This document shows, piece by piece, positions 47,721-59,795 of a DNA stretch of 64,000 nucleotides; position 1 is the first letter of the stretch; each line of letters begins with the position of its first letter. Under the pieces are notes generated by a model. The model saw nothing but the letters and a program-made list of their open reading frames with translations. It was not told where the DNA came from and did no database searches. The stretch comes from Oidiodendron maius Zn (Eukaryota; Ascomycota; Leotiomycetes; Myxotrichaceae), in NCBI GenBank assembly GCA_000827325.1, contig KN832886.1:528925-592924 (forward strand), in the 5' to 3' direction. A program made the position numbers and the translations under genes.

Positions 47721-49323
47721 TCAGATCTCCCACTGTTCATCATACTCCTTGGTGCCAAAGGTATACTGCGCCTTCCCCTTTTTCGACATCTTGGTGATGT
47801 CATATTGATGGCCGCCGGAGTGATACCTCTTGAACTTTGGATACTATTGCCCATAAGATTAGCGTTCATTCCCCAAAGCTATTTGAACAGAAGAGATCTC
47901 AAGTTACCTCCGTCTTCCAATTGAATCTCTTCCCTTTCTTCTTCTTACACATCTCCTTTAAATCACTCAAGGTGCCTTGATCAACACCTTTAATATGTTT
48001 CGATGGACTAAGCACTACGCCATACGTATCTGCCGCCCGAACAATCTCATGCACCCACCCAATATCGAAATTGGATGCTGTGTTGATCATGAAGTCAAGA
48101 AAGAATAATGTCACCACCCCTAAGTTATCTGGGAGGGGTGATATTGGACCAATAAGGCCGGATTCGTGGAGCATTTCGAGGGCCGTAATGTACATTACGC
48201 CCATCATATCAAACACTTCGCGGATGCCTTGGGAATTGTCGTTCACTAGTGAAGTATTAGACGGTACGGAGTGGGGAAGTAAGGGAATAATGGAAGGGGC
48301 ATAGAGAAGCAAGGGTTGATGGAAGGTACATACTCATCAATGTCATGTGGTCGCCGATTGCTAGGTAGATGGTAAGCCCTTCGACAACGGCCCATTTCTT
48401 TAGTGGGGAGACGTCCTTCTTGAAAATGATCTTGTTGAACTCTGCAAGCTATTCATATACTATTAGCGGCATGACCATTTGTGCGGCCGGTGGCCTTCGG
48501 TGGTATTGAGGCAGCTGCTCTTGGGGGTATGGTGCGTATTGACGTACCGTATTCTCTAACACTTCTATAACCCCATAGCCCGAGAAGTCGTTATAGATAT
48601 ACATGCCCTGCGTGTCTTGGTCACGTTTATCCACCTCCTGATTGATCTCCAAGAACCTCTCCATTCCGGCTTTAGTGACTGGGAAGCCCTTATCAGTAAC
48701 CACTCTTGGAGGTACAAAGTCTGCCTTTTCTGCATTCTTGTCCTTCTTTTTTTTGCTATCGTCCCGTATGTTCGGCACAATTGCCTTTGCCTCTTCTGCT
48801 GTCATCATGCCTGCCGTTACAAACTTGTGTCTGGCCTCGTCCATCTTCTCTTCGTATGGATTTGACGCCTCGGCTATTCTGCGTCGTGCTTCCCCACCTT
48901 CAATGGTACGACAGCCATTGACAAGCTCATGAGGCGGATTAAGGGCCTCGTGCACCGCTTTTTCCTTCTCTTTCTCTAGTCTATCTAGAATACCCTGCAA
49001 GGATCCAGGTATGACTTCCTCTTCTTCCTTATCGACCTCATCTGTATCGCTGTCATCGTCCTCGTTCTCGGGCGCTGAAAACATAACGAATGTGATCTCG
49101 GCGGGCTCTTGATTGTCAACCTAGGTTATGATTTAGTTGGAGTTCACTGACAGAAGAGGGATTATACCGAAATAGGGTCTGAGTAGTTGTATTTCTTTAC
49201 AGCAGCTGCAGCAGATGTGCCAGCTTGAGCCACCCCTTTGCCTCTGGCTGCTTTCTTTGCAGCTGGGACAACGAGCGAATTGGCGTCTCCGGTCGCGAGG
49301 GGTGCTTTTCTTTTTGGCGGCAT
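47721..49323 (-). CDS. Lysine-rich protein of unknown function, probably nuclear
   Basis: Not recognised. Five exons (49323-49168, 49120-48548, 48448-48334, 48245-47908, 47843-47721) join in phase to 434 residues. The N-terminus looks like a bipartite nuclear signal (MPPKRKAPLATG, AAKKAARGKG). An acidic patch (ENEDDDSDTDEVDKEEEEV) and a long charged helix (LQGILDRLEKEKEKAVHEAL) follow. The compact C-terminal half contains DFSGYGVIEVLENTLAEFNK, MNDNSQGIREVFDMMGVMYI and FRYHSGG-like ends (FKRYHSGGHQYDITKMSKKG). The final segment ends KEYDEQWEI. Perfect phase over four introns argues for a live gene. The architecture suggests a DNA- or chromatin-associated protein, but this is only composition-based inference. 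Confidence 0.7.
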
Positions 49324-50062
49324 TATTTCGAGATCTCTTTGACGGGAATTCAAGATGCAGTGGATATTGAACGTTCGAGAAGCAAGATCAAGTATTCTGA
49401 TTGATGGTTAAGTCAGGCGTCTGTAGAATCAAGAGACGCGTCCTTAGCATGCTCTAGCCCGAGACGCGTCAGGGTTCAACTTAACCAGAAAGGGTTCACG
49501 AGCCAACCGATCACCCATTTTTTGCAGGGGACTAACTTACAGTAACTAGTTACATGTATCCCTTTCCTTCAACCACCTCTTATTCGTCGCTAACAGCTTA
49601 TTAATTAAGGGGCCAGCTAAATCACACCCATTAAAAGTAGTTACATGCGTTACAGTACTTTTTTACGCGCGATCGCATGTACCTTTTCTTTACGCGGCAT
49701 TAATGTAACGGAGGCGTCCCGTTCGTCATTTCTTCTCCTCGACCGCACTACTGCCTCGCTGCCGACCTCACCCGCCAACCAAAGCTCTGCAACATAGATC
49801 CGCTCACAATTGTAAATGCTGTATCTCTTCAGACGGATTTGGACTTCTCGACATCCTCCATCAATTGGTATGTGTTTGGCCAGAAACTCAGATGTTGGAT
49901 GATTCTGCCAGTCACATCCTCTAGCGGCATCCGCGCCGTAATGGACTAGGCTAAAAGTCTAGATCCCCCTCTGGCCTGAGTAACTGTTTGAGATATCGAA
50001 AGGATCACGCATCCGCTGTTTCTTGTGGCTCCTCTCCCATCAATCCGCGCATCCCCTTCCAG
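49324..50062. other. Intergenic
   Basis: No supported gene. The region has mixed composition and includes a repeated GAGACGCGTC motif near 49433 and 49461 on the upstream side of the lysine-rich gene. Confidence 0.45.
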
Positions 50063-50542
50063 CTACGGGAACTTCACCACGTGCGCAACTTCAAATCTCC
50101 CACAGCTGCGACATATAAAACTATGTCTCCCAGACGCTCCCCCAAATGGCAGGCATGTTCCCCGCGAATATTTTCCATGGGTGATCCTGCATGGTAAATA
50201 GAAGCGCTTAGACTTCTCTATAGTGCCTCGGCCAAGTCTGCCACGTTTACCTTTCATTATAGCATCGGCAAATCTGTCGGTTGACCGGATTTTTAGACAG
50301 AGATGGCATGCGAAGAAGTCTGACTGGCCGCCTGGTTGCCTGAATTCAAGTGGCATACTCTTTGCTCCATGGTATTCTGGCCATTGCTCTATCTCGAGGA
50401 GATCTGTCATGCTGTAGCGTTTAGGGACGTCGGTTTTTAGTGCGAGCTTATGGCAAGACAGTCTCAGAGCGACACGCGAGGCATTGGCCCTATAGTTTGG
50501 TATTTGCGCTATTTATTCGCTAGTCAAGCTGGGCAACGCCAT
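50063..50542 (-). pseudogene. F-box protein pseudogene
   Basis: From ATG 50542 the minus strand reads MALPSLTSE, then a stop. In the same frame it continues NASRVALRLSCHKLALKTD, RYSMTDLLEIEQWPEYHG, GQSDFFACHLCLKIRSTDRF and a cysteine pair near FICRSCGRF. This is the common fungal F-box/zinc-knuckle layout: a short F-box followed by DLLEIEQWPEY and FFACxxCLKIR. The stop falls inside the F-box, so Skp1 binding would be lost unless translation restarts at the internal methionine of RYSMTD. The rest of the frame is open, so decay is light. The reading as an F-box family member is by pattern. Confidence 0.6.
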
Positions 50543-51342
50543 TGCAGTCGAAGGACGGTGAAATTGAAATGTAGCAGAGACCACGGAGCGCAGCTATATA
50601 ATAGACGAAAGACGAACTGGCTCGAGACCAGGTCTCAGATTGCATGTTTTGGTGACGTAGCACCAGTGATGTTTTGTTCTTAGCACTCTATATTGAATTT
50701 CATCTAGGAAGTCACGAAGTCATAGTCGTACTTAGTTTGGGAGGGACGCTCTGAAAGTCTATAGTCGCCCAGTATTCGTTTCACGGTCTTTTGGAAACTG
50801 CAATTGGGCAGTAAAGCACCACATTTAGGAAGGGGATACTCGAGTTCCATGACCCGAAGTGATAAAATTTTTGTACATCCCGTAAGTGTGGCCCTATTCT
50901 TTGCACCTTGATTTTGCATCCCGCTTTTGTACCCTGCTAACAAATTCTAACTCACAGGAATCCGCAGTGAATAGGCAGACGAGAGAAGACATAAGCTAGT
51001 AATTGAGAGTGCGGGGCTTGAGGTGACCGGGAGCCTGTTTACGAAATGTACTTGTATGAATAGGAGACTAGCAGAAGCAAGCACAGCCGAAATCCGACAC
51101 CAAATCTCGCCATACCTCAGCCCGCGCGAAATGAACCTTGGACATAGCATTGAGAATAGAAAGAACCCTGGTCATTATAGGTATCAAATTGGCGCTGAGT
51201 GGGTCGCCTCAAAACATCTGCTCTAAGATACAGCCAACTCTAGTCGACTGATTTCGGCTGACTGCACTCGGGATGTCACGAAAAGCCTGCTCCGCTGCAA
51301 AGCCTCGGGACAGCAGCAAATACCCCATAACTAGATTATGAG
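50543..51342. other. Intergenic
   Basis: 0.8 kb with no supported coding frame, repeat or RNA gene. It lies upstream of the F-box relic and on the 3' side of the transporter. Confidence 0.5.
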
Positions 51343-52842
51343 TCATGTAGCGCCCCGATGCGTTGGATTATGCTCCATCCTCGATCGCTGATGAACTCGC
51401 CACAACTCTAGACTTATAACACTAGCTGCGAGGTATGCCATCCCCGCGAATATTTGGGCAAGGAGGAATTCATGTTGAGAGTTTGGGCGTCTCAACTTGA
51501 GCGCGATTACTTCAGAGACTACAGGAATAGTACGAAGTTAGATCCCCTTCAGAATGTCATTATATATGTCGACTTACAAGCCGTTGGTAGGACGATCACC
51601 AGCCAGGAGATTGAGAGCATTGACGGCAGTTCTTTCAACCCGACAATCTCTGTGCAGATTGGGCCAATCGTCTTGGTATCATCTTAGCCTGAGACATGCA
51701 CATCTGGACAGAGGGACGCTTACAACCCAAAAGACACCTAGCATTGCGCCGTTAATGATCGCAAAGAAGACAGTGACGCCGTATGAAGTGGCTGGCAACC
51801 ATATAGCAAAGACGGATATTGCGCACAGAAGAGTTATAAATCCGGAAGTTTCGATACGCCCGCAGTGATCACTAACAACTCCAATAAACGGTCTACCTAC
51901 AGCAGTGCCTAGGTTAAGAAAGGCTGTCACAGAGGCAGCCTGAAAATCGTCCAAACCTATTGACCTCGCGAAATCAGACATAGAGAAGAGCAACGTTATA
52001 TAACCCAACATGCTCACAAAGGCCCAAGCAAGGACTAAGACGACATCGTATCGACGAAGCAGGACCGTATCAAATGGATGCTGTGTTGGCTGAACAACAT
52101 GATTCCGACTCCGAATCGCAATGGTGGCCATGGCGTTCATGAACCCACTTACCAACCCAGTCATGCGAAGCGACCAAGCCAGCGAGATATTGTTGATTGC
52201 TGCCCGTACAGCCAAGGAAAACACAATTCCGCCAACGCCAGATCCGGCAGCGCTGATGCCGTTTGCCAGGCTGCGACGCGAACTGAACCATTGCGAGAGA
52301 ATGGCAAGGCTGGGGATATAGGTGAAGCCTACTCCGAAGCCCACAAGGATTCCTTGGGTAAGGTAGAGATGCCAAATGAGCGTTGCAAAAGACGCCGCGA
52401 CGAAGCCTGCGGTCTGGAACATGATGCCCATGAGCATCGGTACATGAATTCCATATCTCCTGGTGGTCACTGTCACGATTGGAGAGACCAGCATGGCCAT
52501 GGAAAAGTTTAGACCTCCGATGAAGGCAAAGTCAATATCGGTGGCTCCCGGGTAGATTAGACTCTCAAGGTAATACCCAAGAAAAACACCGTAAGACTAT
52601 ATTGGTCGTCAGCAGTTCTTCACTTCTACATGATCAGTGGGTTTCGTCGGTCTTACAGCCACAACACCCCAAGTGAAGCAATTGATGTTGAAACAGGCGA
52701 TAAGGCAAATCCATCCATACCCACCATCAGGGGGATGCTCAGCATCCGTATGGGCAGGGGGGTCGGCTATAGCAAATAAATCAAGAGGGCTTCGCTCGTT
52801 ATTGTGACTCGTTGCATTATTAACCATTCTTACATTGAGCAT
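51343..52842 (-). CDS. MFS transporter, monocarboxylate (MCT) type
   Basis: Exons 52842-52657, 52596-51724, 51671-51578 and 51518-51343 join in phase to 442 residues. The MCT hallmark PPDGGYGWICLIACF opens helix 1 at about residue 37. About twelve hydrophobic segments follow, among them GGLNFSMAMLVSPIVTV, GILVGFGVGFTYIPSLAILS, RSLANGISAAGSGVGGIVFS and AVGRPFIGVVSDHCGRIETS. The last exon gives FSEVIALKLRRPNSQHEFLL and a final helix. Fungal members of this group move monocarboxylates, riboflavin-like or other organic anions across the plasma membrane; the substrate here is unknown. A 14-bp repeat array stands 59 bp upstream of the start codon and may be part of its control. Confidence 0.88.
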
Positions 52843-52900
52843 TGTAAAACGAAGATGTTCTACTTAGAGGGATAATAATGTCGAGGGTCTGGTAGCGAAA

Positions 52901-52991
52901 TCGATATGTCACCGTCGATATGTCACTGTCGATATGTCGCTGTCGATATGTCACCGTCGATATGTCACCGTCGATATGTCACCATCGATAG
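52901..52991. repeat. Tandem array of a 14-bp unit, about 6.4 copies
   Basis: The units read TCGATATGTCACCG, then variants with CACTG, CGCTG, CACCG, CACCG and CACCA ends, at 52901, 52915, 52929, 52943, 52957 and 52971. A partial copy starts at 52985. The first eight bases (TCGATATG) never vary; only four positions in the second half do. It lies 59 bp upstream of the MCT-type transporter start. Confidence 0.9.
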
Positions 52992-53471
52992 GTTGCTCAC
53001 TTTCGACACGAATTGTTGACTGTAACTATGCCATATTATAAAGAATATTTGGCATTGCACTTTCGCACCCAACACCCCACTTTCACTACGCTACCCGGAG
53101 TATCAATCATGGAGAACCATACCGCACTGGCCATAGGTACTAGATGAAGAGACAATGTGCGCCTTTCTACAAAGTGAAAGGGTTCAGCCATATAAAGAAC
53201 TAGAAGTATCATCTTACATATATTTCACAACGCTCATCAACTCCAGTCAAGGATTACCGAAGAAATCCCTACTGGGAGGAGGACGTCGACGCTTAGATAG
53301 TTGAGGTGAGTCAAAAGACTGTACAAGGAACATTATCTTGAATATGCCATTTTCACATTCAAGCGGGCCCTCTAATCCCTTACGCGCCTCAGATGGCGGA
53401 AACTCATTTGAGCACCGAGAGCAGCATTCCCACGTCTTGCAATGGTAATGTTGCAAGACCCTGCGGCCCAT
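52992..53471. other. Intergenic
   Basis: The remaining spacer between the repeat array and the decayed phosphate transporter. No gene is seen. Confidence 0.45.
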
Positions 53472-55512
53472 CTATGTCATCCCCATGCGGGCTATGGCGA
53501 TGCAAGCCCCCACCACCTTCGCTAGATAGAGTCGCGGAATAGTCCCAATTTGCTTGAACTGATCGCTGCTATCGCCTCTACCAGCACTAACGCCGTGCAT
53601 TTGCGCCCGCCGCTTCCCGTCTTTCCTACTACCAAGCGAGTGCAGACTGAGTCTATTCCTAGTAAACTGTCTATTTCTTCTGCGTCGCCGGTCGGCGCCC
53701 TGCTGAAACGGAGCCTCGCCAACCAGCACCTCCAGCGTCTTTCTTTTCGTCCCAGGGACTACGAATGATACCGCTAAGCCACAGAGCATGAATAACGCAA
53801 ATATCTCCATCAAATGGTCCAACCAGGGACTACAATCCGATCCCTTGCACCCGGCAGGCGCGCCCTTTGCCAGCAACAATGGCACCGCGATGATCTGCGC
53901 AATAGTGGCGCCGAGCTTCCCGCTGGCCGCGCTCAGACCGTGACCAGTGCTTCTCTACCGCGTTGGAAAGCACTCGCCGGGAATAATGAAGGTGGTTGTA
54001 TTTGGGCCGAAGATAAAGAAGAATTAGGCGAAGATGTACAGCACGAGGAGGGCGTGGTGGTTGAGAGAGTTGTAGCCAAAGCCGATGACGCAGAACAAGA
54101 TGGTTAAGATGATAAAGCCTCCAATTTGAAGAGGCTTTCGACCGACAATATCAACAGTGAATATACTAAGCCAGTATCCCGGGAGTGCACCTGCGCAGAC
54201 AAGAATCAAATTTCCCACAGCAGTATGGTAGAGAATTTCGTAGACACTGGATCCAGAGGAGTATCCAATTACCGCTAGGATAGTGGAATTATTAACGCCC
54301 AAGCCGTAGAATGCAAAGTCTACGAAGAACCACGATGCCATGGTGGCTAGAAGGACGCTGCCATTGTGCCATTGGGTAAAGTAGGCGTAGAAATCGGACC
54401 AAGAGGAACGTGGCTGGTTGAATGTGGGATTAGAAAAGATGTTCGTCTGCTCTCTTAGCAGACCATTACGATGGCCGTCAGGTTTCCCCCCTATGTACGC
54501 CTTGATATCAGCATCGGCTTTTTCGATATCTCGAGCGACGTCGAATGTAAAGCGTGGCGTCTCTGGAACGGTAATGCGATCTGTGCCTCTCCTTAGTAAC
54601 TGAACTAGGAGAAAGTGCCTTAACGTGGGTATAGTCACAGTAGAGCGCAAAGATGGCAGGAAAGGCACCAGCGCCGATAATAATCCGCCAAGAATGATTG
54701 GCCGCAAGTTGGCATGCGTCTCTGCAGGTAGAGACGGATGAAGCGGTAGAGAAGGACCCCCGAAACCCAATCGTGGTAAGAAGGGCAACCAATGCTGCAC
54801 CGAATTGTCCAGCACCCTGCATGGAGAAGACGGCAGCCATCATTGCGCCTCGCTAGCGTGTAGGCGCGAATCTGGATCAGTAAGCGTAAGTTCCTAATTG
54901 CACCACGCTGGAAGGGCAATACAGGGGAAGAATGAGCGAAAGGTCCTACTCAGAGGTGATAATGGCCGACATTGGATGATCTCCTCCAATACCGAGACCC
55001 ATGATGACGCTCCCAAAAATCAGAAGTCCGGATATCGAGACCCCAAGACTAGGGCTGCTGATAGTCTGCCCCAGAGTAGCAACGATAAGTATGATCAGTT
55101 CTACCCCATACATCTTCTTTCTCCCTATTCTATCAGCTAACCAGCCGAAGATTATCTGTCCCACAATAGCCCCGGCCGAAGTTGCAGCTTTGATAGCTGT
55201 CTGCAAACGGTGTGGGTATCTCCCCACCCTCGCTCTGCCAGAATGATATCCCAAGCATCTGGAGCGCCAGATTTATAGCAAAGATGTCAAGCTGTCCGCG
55301 AAGAAGCCTGCGGCCGCAACCGCCACTGCTCGCATATGGTACCAGCCGAAGGGAACTGTGCCGATCTCAGCGAGTACCAGACGACGCTGCAGGTTTGGGT
55401 CGCGAATGTGTGAGAAGTCATTGTGGAAATTGTGGTAGGCCGCGTTGCCACCAGGCGTGCGGGACGGCCTCGGGAGTCCTGTCTCCTGCAAGTTGTCAGG
55501 TTCAGGCCACAT
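53472..55512 (-). pseudogene. PHO84-type phosphate/proton symporter pseudogene
   Basis: The minus strand carries nearly the whole protein in order. From ATG 55512 the segments are AAYHNFHNDFSHIRDPNLQR, ALAEIGTVPFGWYH-like LVLAEIGTVPFGWYHMRAV, IIFGWLADRIGRKKMYGVEL, IMGLGIGGDHPMSAIITSE, RGAMMAAVFSMQGAGQFGAA, VPETPRFTFDVARDIEKADA, SWFFVDFAFYGLGVNNSTIL, FGPNTTTFIIPGECFPTR and GHGLSAASGKLGA. All are hallmarks of the high-affinity phosphate transporter family. Three in-frame stops (after APTR, after LYIFA and after FPTR) and at least one frame change near helix 1-2 (about 55.2-55.3 kb) break it. Two of the stops could come from CAG/CAA. It is a full-length, fairly young pseudogene. Confidence 0.8.
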
Positions 55513-56049
55513 CGCAAAGGGCCTAGTGTGCTGCACTTTTGGAGAGTGACGATAAATGTCATCGGGAGCCTGAGAGCGATTTAGCTGGTCCCGGAAAGAA
55601 TTCGGTCGGCTTTAGCGTGACATCATTACAGTTGGTTTCTCGACGGCTTCGCTTTGCCGTCTCGGAGCGAATGCGTCATGTAAGCAAACTTAGGCCAATA
55701 TTGACTAGGGCCTCAAGCACATATCACACATCTATCAGGATTCAGGATCCAGGATTCAAAGGATTCATATGAGTCAGTAAGAGGCCGAATAGGTTTATAT
55801 AAAGGGGTCCTTACTCCAGCGTATCTGTGCTCATTAGTTGTCTCTGCATCACTCAATAGTCAATATAACTCTGAGTTTCACCTTGATATCCGACTACAAC
55901 CTGTGCATTAACCTGACCTATGAACAAGAGTCAATATAGTAATAATATTTACTAACTAAATTAAATAGGGATATTTTGTTATCAAACGATTATGAACCCG
56001 GTGATTAATCCACTATATAACCCATATCAATTATCTTTATGAGCTTAAT
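55513..56049. other. Intergenic
   Basis: 0.5 kb between a pseudogene and the P450, both on the minus strand. A short direct repeat (ATTCAGGATCCAGGATTCAA) lies near 55738. Otherwise nothing. Confidence 0.45.
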
Positions 56050-57901
56050 TCAAGCCTTCCGGTTAACAGGTGTCAGCTTCACATTCAATGACGCCTTCTG
56101 CCACAGTGCATATGTTAATTGCTCCATCCACTTTTGGCTCTCTGCTTGCAGTTCAAGATCAAAGTTCCAGAACAATTTCGTGGCTATCAGTTGTAATTCT
56201 GCATACGCTAGGCTAACCGTGTTAGTCAGTTTGTGGTGCAGCCCTCACTGCAAAGGTTGTCAATATGAGGGAACTTACTTCCTCCCCAAACAGCTCCTGG
56301 GCCCATAGGAAAATGGATGGAACGCCTCGTGATTCTCCCCATCAAACCTTTTATCATGATTGGGCAACCACCTCTCCGGCACAAAAGAATCAGGCTCATT
56401 AAAATTTCTGTCAGATCGATACGTCGAGAAATGGTGCAACCCAACGGCGACACCCCCAGGAACGAATTTTCCACAAATAACTTCGCCGGGATACGGAGTC
56501 AGGCGAGGGAGTGCGTTTGGCACCGGTGGATACATTCGCATTGCTTCCTCCAGGACAGCCCGCAGATAAGGCAGCTGGCCAGCTCTGGCGAGGGTAATGT
56601 CAGATTGGTCTGTGAAGGAGGAGCGGATTTCAGCCATAAGTTTAGTCAGTGTGGAAGGATTCGTCAAGAGCAAATAGGTCATTCCGGAGAGCAGGGTGGC
56701 TGTCGTCTCACTGCCGGCCAAGATAAGAACCTGTGCCTGGGAGACCATTTCGGGAAAGCTAAGGCCTTTTTCTCCGATTTCCATGCGGGAGCCTTTGAGG
56801 ATGTACGAGACTTTTGCCGATCATGAGAATCAAGTGTGTAGAAGATGATAGTCAAAGTTGAGAGAAAGCTAGGCTTACTAAAATCATCCCTTGCCGTATC
56901 TAGCTCCATTCTCTTCATCAATTTCGCCTCGGCTAGTTGCACCTGATGCTTCTGGTCTTCCATCAATTTCTTTGGCACAAAAAGCATCAGAAAAACTTCC
57001 TTCAGCGGCGACGGAAATACCTGGGTGACAGCACGGATGTACGTTCCGATCTTGACACTCCCATAAATTGAATCGACATAGCGGTCCCCCTTGCCAGTCT
57101 CGAGTAGCCCAAAGGGTTCCCCAAAAGCCAGATCGCCAATCATATCAAAAGTCGCAAAGTTGAACCATTTGACTATGTCAATGGCTCCCTCAGATGTAGA
57201 ACGCTGGCGGAGTTGGTTAATGAACTTATCAACGTACCCCTGGAGCAGAGGCTCTTGGAGTTTAAGTGCTTTGTCAGAAAATGCATGGGCGAGGAGACGC
57301 CGGAGTCGACGGTGCTCGTCACCGTTTGCAGCTGCCTAAATATAAGAAGTGAGTTTAAATGAAACTCTTTGATTCCTTGGTGATAGAATGAGAAGCTAGT
57401 TCGTACAATATTGTATGCTCCATTGAGCGGCTTCCCAAAGAAAGTTTGGTCCTTATCAAAAGTTCCCTTTTGGTAGCTTGAACGGTGTCCTACATAGAAT
57501 TTAATATAATACTTCGCGACATGCCTTCCGATCTGACCTACCAGCAATGTCCTTCCACGCCTGATTCGAATTATAAGACAAGTAGTTTGGCGCGAGCCGA
57601 ATAACCTCACCGTATCTATCATGCCATTCTTTTTCTTTAATATGTTGTAGGCCTGAAAGATTCCAGCGGATGTAGTACAAACTTGTTACACGGCCAAAGA
57701 ATGGTCCCGGATAGTCTCGAAGAGGGTGAAGATAGAGATTGTAGACCATTTTGGTGATTATGCCACCGATTAATATAGTGAATAGAATCTACAGTCACCT
57801 GATTAGTAACCGGGTTGAAACAAATTACATTCTTGAATCAAACTTACGCCACCCAGGACAACAGGGTCTTTAGAGAAGACTCGATAGGTGACTTCCCCCA
57901 T
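56050..57901 (-). CDS. Cytochrome P450 monooxygenase
   Basis: Microsomal heme monooxygenase. From MVYNLYLHPLRDYPGPFFG (ATG 57749) the exons ending at 57542, then 57489-57407, 57335-56879, 56810-56279 and 56212-56050, join in phase. Motifs are WKDIAGHRSSYQKG, the I-helix AGSETTATL, the K-helix EEAMR (ExxR), PERWLPNHDKRF, and the heme loop FSYGPRSCLGRNLAYAE with the axial cysteine. The profile resembles CYP65/isotrichodermin C-15 hydroxylase-like enzymes common in fungal secondary metabolism. A proposed first exon (57901-57848, MGEVTYRVFSKDPVVLGG) plus a membrane helix (ILIGGIITKMVYN) would give the usual anchor. However, its GTAAGT donor does not join in phase with the only good acceptor, so the N-terminus is unresolved. 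No clustered biosynthetic backbone gene is in view. Confidence 0.88.
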
Positions 57902-59304
57902 TTTCACTTTGTTGGGGATACAGATGCAGTTGACCGCGCTCGATAGAAATGAGGTTAAGTATCGTAACCCTTCGCTAGTATGGGGAAGACGGGGGAATAG
58001 CATTTTTATATAAGTCTTTATATAAGAGCTGACTAGTAATCTATACTGCTCATTGGACCATCGCCTAGGACATGCATACAGTACCCCGACTTGGCATCTT
58101 GCTGTGGGACTACAACGTTACATCTATATAGGCATGTGGCTCGGATTTGGACAGCGTTAGAAGCCAATGATCTAATAATGAAGTAGGCACACGTCATAAG
58201 TGAACTTGTTTACACCAAGATGGTAAGCTTAAATAGTGCTGGTCTACTAGAAATACGCTTTCCGATGCAGCATAGAAAACACAGCTAATTGGGACTGAGA
58301 ACTTGTAAAATACACTTGGTAGTTAACCGATCGGACATCTGAAGAAATATAAGATCTTCGCCCACATTTCATAGCTCATTAATTCTATCACGGCCAGCCT
58401 AGATACTAAAGAGCACATCGTCTTGCGAACCCCCACGTTGAGGCAACCACGAACTTTTGCAGAACTTTTGCAAAAGCTACCTTGGTAGTCATGCCAACTA
58501 GCAGGCGGCTTTTCAATCATTACGTGTGATTAAACCAGCATTTCAGCGCTATTGTCGGCATACCAGATGTAGGCGAAAAGACACGTACTGGCAGGTCTGA
58601 TCATATTGCTTTCACTTTCAAAAGTTTATAGGCTCTACCGTTGCGTAACACCAAGGTTTATCAGCGTTCTGGTCTTACAGATATGGGAACAATGGCCCGG
58701 AAGGGGAACAGGATAGAAACGTAGGTGTATTATTTTGAAACGCCTAGTGAAATGATGGAGTTTGTGTTGTCCATACTCTTTGCTGCAAATCCCTATGTGG
58801 TAGACGAGGACCAGATCTGAGACTGGGATCTGGTGAGGATGAAACGAATGATTGACCTGAATCGATTGTAACTTAACAGTAGCTATTCTGCTGTGGGAGG
58901 TGCTTCCTTCTATAAGCATCCTAAGCACTTAGATACCAAACTAACCACCTCTATTTGTACTCTCCTAGCGTAGATATACTCTACACACTGCCCCTGCATC
59001 CTTCTTGGTGTTGTAGATAAACCTATGGACCACTTGTATAGCCCCACAGCTTTATGTACTTATGGCCGCCTCGTGCCCCATTATCAAAAGCATTTAGCGA
59101 TTACATTCAAATGCATGTGTTTAAATACAGCCTGTACGTACCCAAAGTGTGAATAGAAGGCTGGAATACAGCCATATTACTCTCCTCCACGCTGTATCTA
59201 ATATGAGGCTCTGTGTAACGTGTAATGCAGAGCTAGTATGATTTTTGAGTAGTTTATTGTACGCCGTTGTGACGCTCGCAACCCAATTGTCACACCATTA
59301 GGCA

Positions 59305-59323
59305 GGTGTTGCTTAGCAACACC
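59305..59323. repeat. Perfect inverted repeat, 9-bp arms, 1-nt centre
   Basis: GGTGTTGCT-T-AGCAACACC lies in the middle of the gene-poor interval. It may be the end of an old element or a hairpin; no partner copy was found nearby. Confidence 0.7.
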
Positions 59324-59760
59324 CGTTATTCCATAGAAGCATAAGATAGTCAACGTCTTACGCCGCTCTTTTAATCTTTCCAGCTATATCTGAGGTGCCC
59401 GAGGCCTCAAAGTAAACAAGCGAGTATTGTAAGACCACTCACCTCATGAAACATACTTTCTACATGTATGCGTTGGCGCGGGTACGCGAGGGCTAGGGCA
59501 GAGCTCATCTTGGCAAGATATCGGAATATACTACTGCTTCTCTGTGGCGACCCCCTAAGCGTGGCCCCAGTGAACCACCAGCAAACCTCTGTGTGCGTTG
59601 CTCTCGTGGCCGACTCTTTGACAAGTTACCCTGTGTCAGCTTTGTGCGCATAATTCTGGGTAGAAGACTAGCGCCACGATACCTCGTCGTGCGCGGCGCA
59701 GCACACCATACCACCGTTATCTGAAACTTGGCATACACACTTCGGGTATTTCCCTCGATA

Positions 59761-59795
59761 TGTTCCTTGGTGTGTTCCTTGGTGTGTTCCTTGGT
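59761..59795. repeat. Tandem 12-bp repeat, about 3 copies
   Basis: TGTTCCTTGGTG occurs three times in a row, the last copy missing one base. It looks like a simple minisatellite with no evident function. Confidence 0.75.
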
